Positions 1 through 3,463 of a stretch of 6,463 nt of DNA are shown here, one piece after another (within the stretch, counting starts at the first letter, position 1; each line of letters opens with the position of its first letter). The position numbers and the translations under genes are program-made. The stretch is from Bacteroidota bacterium (GTDB lineage: Bacteria > Bacteroidota > Bacteroidia > Bacteroidales > Prolixibacteraceae): NCBI GenBank assembly GCA_030691295.1, contig JAUYEQ010000135.1, forward strand, positions 1 through 6,463, read 5' to 3'. The notes below the pieces were generated by a model. The model made no database searches and was not told the origin of the DNA. It worked only from the letters and a program-made list of their open reading frames with translations.

Positions 1-1193
1 CCATCGCCGGAGGACTTGATAATGGCAAGGAAATCGTTGATACCTTTTATTCCAAATTCCGCGGCGACCAAAAGTTTGGCAATTGCCGGGCTTATGCCGA
101 TTTCCGCGAAATGTTCGAAAAAGAAAAGGACCTGAACGCCGTTAAAATAATGACACCCGACCATCTGCACGGTATTATTGCAATGGCTGCCATGAAAAGA
201 GGGATCAGTGTTACCACGCACAAACCAATCTCGAACAGGTTGGAAGAAGGCCGGAAAGTAATCGAAATGGCCGGCAAATCGAAGGTAACTACTCATTTAA
301 TTGCCTGGGATTCGAACGGCTCGATGGATCAGGTGATGAGCTGGATCAACGAAGGAGCCATCGGAACGCTCAAGGAAGTTCACAACTGGTCGAACCGCCC
401 GGTTTGGCCGCAATACCCTACCCTTCCAACCGATTTGCCGGCTGTTCCAAACGGAATGGACTGGGATTTATGGCTGGGACCGGAAGCCGAACGCACCTAC
501 CATCCGTATTACACCAACATGGTTTTCAGGGGCTGGTACGATTTCGGCGGAGGCTCGATGGCCGACATGGGACATTACAGTTTATGGACCGTTTTCAAAG
601 CGCTCGGACTCGAAAATCCAACCATCATCGAACCAAATTTCAGCCACGTTTGCGGTATCCGCGATTCAACAGCTTTTCAGGTAAAAAATGATTTTTCGTT
701 TCCATTCGCCAGTTCTGTCAGGTTTAAATATCCGGCCAAAGGCTCGCGCCCTGCAGTCGATTTAATCTGGTACGACGGTGGAATGCGTCCACCAGTTCCC
801 GAAGAATTGTATGAAGACAACAAGGAATTGCCTGCCGAAGGCATGATGTTCGTTGGCGACAAAGGGAAAATCCTGGCCGGTTTCCATGTAAACAATCCTC
901 AGCTTATTCCTGAAAAACGAATGGCAGGTCGCACAGTTCCTGAACTTCCGAAAAAGGAAAGAACTTCGGGATTCATACAATTTATGGAAGCAGTAAAAAC
1001 CGGGAAACAATGCCCCGGAAGTTTTACCGAAGCTGGTGATATTACCGAAGCAGTTAATTTATATGCAGTTGCACTGCGCAGCGGTCGGCTCCTGAAATAC
1101 GATGCGGCCAACCGCAAAATCACCAACTTCGAAGATGCCAACAAATACCTTTCACGCGAATACAGAAAAGGTTGGTCACCTGACGAGATTTAA
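1..1193 (+). CDS. Gfo/Idh/MocA-family oxidoreductase, 5'-truncated by window edge
   Basis: The frame is open from the first whole codon at position 3 to the TAA at 1191-1193, giving 396 residues without a start. The ATG at 111 is internal, since homologous sequence continues upstream of it. Family members are NAD(P)-dependent sugar or cyclitol dehydrogenases with an N-terminal Rossmann fold and a C-terminal alpha/beta substrate domain. The first Rossmann strand and GxGxxG loop are outside the window. Visible are the TPDHLH segment (fragment residues 51-56), the HKP triad (73-75) at the position of the usual EKP with its catalytic Lys, the WDLWLGP segment typical of secreted Bacteroidota members, and GGGSMADMGH, which carries the conserved Asp and His (His about 191). 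The end, KYLSREYRKGW, is also typical. Bacteroidota relatives usually carry a Tat signal, which would be in the missing part. The co-oriented sugar isomerase downstream suggests keto-sugar or glycoside metabolism. The substrate cannot be told from sequence. Confidence 0.93.
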   Translation, partial: IAGGLDNGKEIVDTFYSKFRGDQKFGNCRAYADFREMFEKEKDLNAVKIMTPDHLHGIIAMAAMKRGISVTTHKPISNRLEEGRKVIEMAGKSKVTTHLIAWDSNGSMDQVMSWINEGAIGTLKEVHNWSNRPVWPQYPTLPTDLPAVPNGMDWDLWLGPEAERTYHPYYTNMVFRGWYDFGGGSMADMGHYSLWTVFKALGLENPTIIEPNFSHVCGIRDSTAFQVKNDFSFPFASSVRFKYPAKGSRPAVDLIWYDGGMRPPVPEELYEDNKELPAEGMMFVGDKGKILAGFHVNNPQLIPEKRMAGRTVPELPKKERTSGFIQFMEAVKTGKQCPGSFTEAGDITEAVNLYAVALRSGRLLKYDAANRKITNFEDANKYLSREYRKGWSPDEI

Positions 1194-1209
1194 AGCAGGG
1201 GAAAGTGGT

Positions 1210-1270
1210 CAGTCGCAGTGAGCAGTCGCAGTCTCAGTCTCAGTGGTCCAGTAATCAGAAAGAGGTCCAG
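1210..1270. repeat. Short degenerate direct repeats (CAGTCGCAGT, CTCAGT, GGTCCAG)
   Basis: CAGTCGCAGT occurs at 1210-1219 and 1223-1232, CTCAGT follows in tandem at 1233-1238 and 1239-1244, and GGTCCAG occurs at 1245-1251 and 1264-1270. The array begins 16 bases after the oxidoreductase stop. It is low-complexity DNA with no coding signal, and probably marks the edge of the repeat mosaic rather than a functional site. Confidence 0.75.
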
Positions 1271-1317
1271 ATTACATGATCGCGCACCGAAACTCTGAAA
1301 GAGTCAAATATGAATAA

Positions 1318-1346
1318 CCCCGGGTGCAGTGAAACGGAACCCGGGG
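1318..1346. repeat. GC-rich inverted repeat (8-bp stem, 13-base loop)
   Basis: CCCCGGGT at 1318-1325 is the perfect reverse complement of ACCCGGGG at 1339-1346. The loop is 1326-1338. The hairpin could form in RNA or single-stranded DNA and lies about 125 bases after the oxidoreductase stop. No T-run follows on either strand, so an ordinary intrinsic terminator is unlikely. It resembles REP-like palindromes of the kind often dispersed between Bacteroidota genes, though that family link is from memory and untested. It stands at the head of repeat copy 1. Confidence 0.75.
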
Positions 1347-1366
1347 ATGAGGGTAAAAAGTAACAC

Positions 1367-1460
1367 AAGGCGCATCCAACCGTCTAAATTGAAACGTAAA
1401 AGTTGTATACGCCGCAATGCGAAAACATAAATTCGAAGGCTTTTGCAACCGCCAGTTGCC
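1367..1460. repeat. Intergenic repeat element, copy 1
   Basis: This copy starts AAGGCGCATCCAA and matches the element at 1607-1702. Over 1367-1440 the ungapped alignment to 1607-1680 has 56 identities in 74 positions, counted by eye. Strongest blocks are GGCGCATCCAA, GAAACGT, GTAT and GCCGCAA. GGCGCAT (1369-1375) and ATACGCC (1407-1413) nearly form an inverted pair, with one mismatch that becomes a G-U pair in a minus-strand RNA. The copy ends in a CCGCCAGTTGCCAG segment. Both plus-strand readings of the copies share a Lys/Arg-rich string, but copy 1 has a stop, so coding is unlikely. Confidence 0.75.
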
Positions 1461-1477
1461 AGAAAATGAGATTGAGA

Positions 1478-1510
1478 GAAGATGTGAAGATGTGAATTTG
1501 AGAAAATGTG
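1478..1510. repeat. GAAGATGTG short tandem motif
   Basis: GAAGATGTG occurs at 1478-1486 and again at 1486-1494, sharing one base, and a related GAGAAAATGTG follows at 1500-1510. The motif lies in the spacer between the two copies of the 240-bp-offset element. It is purine-rich and has no coding or promoter signal. Confidence 0.6.
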
Positions 1511-1556
1511 ATAATATCATTAACGTTCTTTGCCGATTATTGGCCACGCAGCAAAA

Positions 1557-1573
1557 GCTCCGAAGGTGCGGAA
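1557..1573. repeat. Degenerate palindrome heading repeat copy 2
   Basis: GCTCCGAAGGTGCGG is an imperfect palindrome: GCTCC against GGTGC has one mismatch. It lies exactly 240 bases after the GC-rich inverted repeat that heads copy 1, so both element copies are preceded by a hairpin-like sequence at the same offset. It resembles a GCTCCG-type dispersed repeat familiar in Bacteroidota spacers, but this identification is from memory only. Confidence 0.45.
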
Positions 1574-1606
1574 TATTTTGTAGCCGGAATTGAGGTGGAA
1601 CAGTAA

Positions 1607-1702
1607 AAGGCGCATCCAATCTTCTAATTTGAAACGTGAATTCTGTATGCGCCGCAAAGGTGAAACCATTTTTCGAAGCCTTTTTGCCAGCAGCCAGTCG
1701 CC
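1607..1702. repeat. Intergenic repeat element, copy 2
   Basis: This is the second copy of the element at 1367-1460, beginning with the same AAGGCGCATCCAA. It holds a perfect 7-bp inverted repeat, GGCGCAT at 1609-1615 and ATGCGCC at 1647-1653, that is one base imperfect in copy 1. The copy runs into CAG/GCC-rich low-complexity DNA and ends about 50 bases before the isomerase start, so it probably lies in that gene's 5' untranslated or promoter region. Confidence 0.75.
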
Positions 1703-1750
1703 GGCAGCTAGCAGCATTTAATACAAACCAACAATGAAAAACCTATCAAA

Positions 1751-2611
1751 ATGAACAGACGAGAATTTTTCGGTAAAAGTGCAATGGGAATCGGGGCAAC
1801 TTTGCTTGCCTCACAGTTCCCGATGAACCTTGAAGCAGCAACAGGTGCAAAAGCCTTTAAAAAACCGCTTGGCTTTCAGGTTTGGACTGTTAAAGACCAG
1901 TTGATCAAAGATTTTCCCGGAACCTTAAAAATGATGGCCGGGCAAGGATACCAAAGTGTTGAAATGTGCTCTCCTCCCGGATACGTAAGTTCAGGATTTG
2001 GTCCGCTGGTAAGTATGAAGGGATCAGAAATGAAAAAGATTGTGGAAGATGCCGGTCTCATTCTGGAAAGTACGCATTACGGAATGGGTGAACTTCGGGA
2101 CAACCTGAGCGAAAGGATTGATTTCGCGCTCGAATCTGGACAAAAACAGATGATTTGCTCCAGCTTCTGGCTTCCGAAAGATGCGAACCTGAGCGACTGG
2201 AAAAAAGCTGCTGATGAACTGAACGAAATTGGCGCGAAAACGAAAAAAGCCGGCATTCAGATGGGTTTTCACAACCACCACATGGAATTCGAAAAGCTTG
2301 ACGGCGTGCTGATTTACGACGAACTGCTGAAACAATTCGATCCCGACCTGGTGAAAATGCAGTTTCAGGTGGCAGTTATAAGTATCGGTTACAAAGCTGC
2401 CGATTATTTCAAAAAGTATCCGGGCCGGTTCATCTCCGCCCATCTGGCCGATTGGTCAAAAACCACCGACAAACAAGTACCTGTTGGTCAGGGCGTGGTT
2501 GACTGGAAAGAACTTTTTGCCGCTGCCGAAAAATGTGGGGTAAAGAACTATTTTGTGGAAATGGCTCCCGAAACATTTAAGGAAAGTGCGGAATATATTC
2601 ACAAATTGTAA
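1751..2611 (+). CDS. Secreted sugar phosphate isomerase/epimerase-like TIM-barrel protein
   Basis: The 286-residue protein has an N-terminal Tat-type signal: NRREFF at residues 2-7 with the twin Arg at 3-4, then a hydrophobic stretch to about residue 22 and an Ala-rich region near 28-33 where cleavage is plausible. The rest matches the xylose isomerase-like/AP endonuclease-2 TIM-barrel family, whose members isomerise or epimerise sugars or keto-sugars using a divalent metal. Visible landmarks are GFQVWTVKD (41-49), GYQSVEM (66-72), GFHNHHMEFE (172-181), KKYPGRF (221-227), H231, VPVGQGVVDW (243-252) and FVEM (268-271). Candidate metal ligands are H174, H231 and E270. The usual Asp, expected in the strand around 203-207, appears as Gln. 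The start is chosen because it gives the signal peptide; no Shine-Dalgarno is seen, as is usual in Bacteroidota. A MKNLSK reading frame at 1734-1754 overlaps the start by ATGA. The protein probably works in the periplasm with the upstream oxidoreductase. Substrate unknown. Confidence 0.92.
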   Translation: MNRREFFGKSAMGIGATLLASQFPMNLEAATGAKAFKKPLGFQVWTVKDQLIKDFPGTLKMMAGQGYQSVEMCSPPGYVSSGFGPLVSMKGSEMKKIVEDAGLILESTHYGMGELRDNLSERIDFALESGQKQMICSSFWLPKDANLSDWKKAADELNEIGAKTKKAGIQMGFHNHHMEFEKLDGVLIYDELLKQFDPDLVKMQFQVAVISIGYKAADYFKKYPGRFISAHLADWSKTTDKQVPVGQGVVDWKELFAAAEKCGVKNYFVEMAPETFKESAEYIHKL

Positions 2612-2635
2612 GTTCAACCCTTCCTTTAAATTATT

Positions 2636-2670
2636 TGCAAAACTGAATGTAAAAAACGTTCAGTTTTGCA
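2636..2670. terminator. Stem-loop terminator after the isomerase gene
   Basis: TGCAAAACTGAA at 2636-2647 is the perfect reverse complement of TTCAGTTTTGCA at 2659-2670. A U-G and a G-C pair extend the stem to about 14 bp around an A-rich 7-base loop (2650-2656). It begins 25 bases after the isomerase TAA. The stem has an A-run on the left and a T-run on the right, so it could act in either direction, although no long T-tract follows the stem. It most likely closes the sugar-metabolism unit and insulates the adhesin gene. Confidence 0.65.
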
Positions 2671-2799
2671 TGATTTAGAAACTACAAATGCCGCCAAACA
2701 TAGATAAATGCTTAACAACAGAATCAGACAAATTTATATATTAACCGAATAGCTATAGAGCCAACTATATTTTTAAAGTACTATATATATGCAAGTTGA

Positions 2800-2910
2800 A
2801 TTTCTAATTTCACAACTTAAATTTCAGTTCTTAAACTGGCGTATTAAAAATAAAATTGGAATTGAATATTTTATTTCATAAGTTTGGTAGTGCAATTTGA
2901 AATTAGAAAT
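2800..2910. repeat. 13-bp perfect inverted repeat, arms 85 bases apart
   Basis: ATTTCTAATTTCA at 2800-2812 is the exact reverse complement of TGAAATTAGAAAT at 2898-2910. The sequence is AT-rich, so chance pairing is more likely than for a GC-rich arm, but 13 perfect bases plus the interleaved repeat at 2854-2920 make it noticeable. The arms bracket the candidate promoter. Confidence 0.6.
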
Positions 2911-2920
2911 AATTCCAATT
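2854..2920. repeat. 10-bp perfect inverted repeat overlapping the candidate promoter
   Basis: AATTGGAATT at 2854-2863 pairs with AATTCCAATT at 2911-2920. The left arm contains the proposed -33 TTG. The right arm lies directly after the right arm of the 13-bp repeat, so the two repeats are interleaved and cannot both form full stems at once. GCAATT (2892-2897) and AATTGC (2917-2922) give a third small pairing. A protein-binding site or an alternative-folding leader is possible but unproven. Confidence 0.5.
2855..2886 (+). promoter_or_regulatory. Candidate Bacteroidota-type promoter (TTG-N20-TAAGTTTG)
   Basis: TAAGTTTG at 2879-2886 matches the known Bacteroidota -7 consensus TAnnTTTG exactly, and ATTG at 2855-2858 sits 20 bases upstream, in the range expected for the -33 TTG element. 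Transcription would start near 2893. That leaves a leader of about 400 bases to the ATG at 3296, or about 570 to the ATG at 3464. A weaker, off-spaced box (TTACTGTTTG near 3088-3096) was also seen. Short consensus sites in AT-rich DNA arise by chance, so this is a candidate only. Confidence 0.4.
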
Positions 2921-3162
2921 GCGAAGGATTAAAATAGAAAATTACCAGTTAAAGCTTTTACTTTTTTTCTGTTTACACCGATCCTTCAAAAAGCTTCAAA
3001 AATACATCTTCATTTGAGTGTTATACCACAAAAAATGTGGGTAACAGCAGCATTTGCTTTATCTTTTTGTCAAACTTCACCATATATTACTGTTTGTCAG
3101 CAATTTAAGCGCTGCCTTAAAACTGCTCAATAGGTCAAAACACCATTTTGATCAACCAAAAG

Positions 3163-3180
3163 GTCGGTTTGATAACCGGC
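3163..3180 (+). other. Small stem-loop in the presumed leader of the giant gene
   Basis: GTCGGTT at 3163-3169 pairs with AACCGGC at 3174-3180 around a TGAT tetraloop, giving seven pairs including one U-G wobble. It lies just after an 8-bp palindrome TTGATCAA (3148-3155). No T-run follows, so it does not look like a terminator. A role in leader RNA structure is speculative. Confidence 0.4.
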
Positions 3181-3295
3181 TATACAAATTATCAAATCTC
3201 ATATCAATTTATTCTTCCAATCTCCATAACTTTCATTGCGAATAGTACTGGATTCTATTCCAATTCGACATTCGCACCAAATAACCACCATCAAC

Positions 3296-3463
3296 ATGAA
3301 TAGTCAAAATATTATTAATCTGTCATTTAGTGAGTCCAGAAACACAATACAGTCCCAAATGAACGACAATAAAATATTCCATCGCAAAGCAATATCCTCC
3401 CTGCAAGACAAAATCAAAATCAATAAAGAAATAAAATCAATAAATCCTTTAAATCCATTTTTT
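3296..3463 (+). other. In-frame segment ahead of the signal peptide: leader or alternative N-terminus
   Basis: An ATG at 3296 is in frame with the adhesin and adds 56 hydrophilic residues, rich in Asn, Ser, Ile and Lys, before the Met at 3464. The base context (CCATCAACATGAAT) is at least as good for a Bacteroidota start as that at 3464, which follows six T residues. Against it, the hydrophobic signal core would then begin about 70 residues in, far beyond a normal signal peptide. The segment contains a 12-base direct repeat, AAAATCAATAAA, at 3416-3427 and 3433-3444. I prefer 3464 as the start and regard this as probably untranslated, but the evidence is divided. Confidence 0.5.
3416..3444. 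repeat. 12-bp direct repeat AAAATCAATAAA before the giant gene
   Basis: AAAATCAATAAA occurs at 3416-3427 and 3433-3444, with a partial third AAAATC just upstream (3410-3415). It is A-rich and lies 20-48 bases before the preferred start, where A-rich leaders help translation in Bacteroidota. It may simply be low-complexity leader DNA. Confidence 0.55.

Larger units (their letters stand above)
1194..1750. other. Repeat-rich intergenic region between oxidoreductase and isomerase
   Basis: These 557 bases contain no convincing gene. Short open frames on both strands cross the repeats and have no family resemblance. The stretch is a mosaic: CAGTCGCAGT/CTCAGT direct repeats, a GC-rich palindrome, two diverged copies of one element at 240-bp offset, a GAAGATGTG tandem motif, and CAG/GCC-rich low-complexity DNA at about 1683-1716. 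Such mosaics are familiar from intergenic spacers in Bacteroidota genomes and suggest dispersed non-coding repeat elements, but membership of a named family cannot be checked here. No clear TAnnTTTG promoter box was seen ahead of the isomerase gene, so how that gene is transcribed is not obvious. Confidence 0.7.
2671..3295. other. AT-rich non-coding region upstream of the giant gene
   Basis: This stretch is AT-rich and holds no supported gene. The one plus-strand frame of notable length (ATG 3054 to stop 3245, 63 codons) has no signal peptide, no family resemblance and a different frame from the adhesin. What can be seen is nested inverted repeats (2800-2920), a candidate Bacteroidota promoter (2855-2886), a small CCACA/TGTGG hairpin (3026-3040) and a stem-loop at 3163-3180. 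The most economical reading is a long regulatory region and 5' leader for the adhesin gene. Confidence 0.6.

Noticed and set aside
404..691. 95-codon alternative frame inside the oxidoreductase gene
   Set aside because: It overlaps the conserved oxidoreductase frame on the same strand and shows no family resemblance.
1318..1346. GC-rich hairpin as an intrinsic terminator for the oxidoreductase gene
   Set aside because: No T-run follows it on either strand and it is about 125 bases past the stop. Its place at the head of a repeat element explains it better.
1272..1717. Minus-strand frames at 1272-1619 and 1520-1717
   Set aside because: They run across the hairpins and both repeat copies. The translations look like read-through of dispersed non-coding repeats, not proteins.
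1194..1750. CRISPR array or integron attC cluster suggested by the spaced repeats
   Set aside because: There are only two diverged copies 240 bp apart with no uniform spacers, no cas genes, no integrase and no cassette genes.
2024..2443. 139-codon minus-strand frame inside the isomerase gene
   Set aside because: The plus strand encodes a clear conserved TIM-barrel protein here, and the antisense product has no features of its own.
3054..3245. 63-codon plus-strand frame in the AT-rich region
   Set aside because: It has no recognisable domain or signal peptide and is not in the adhesin frame; chance is the simplest explanation.
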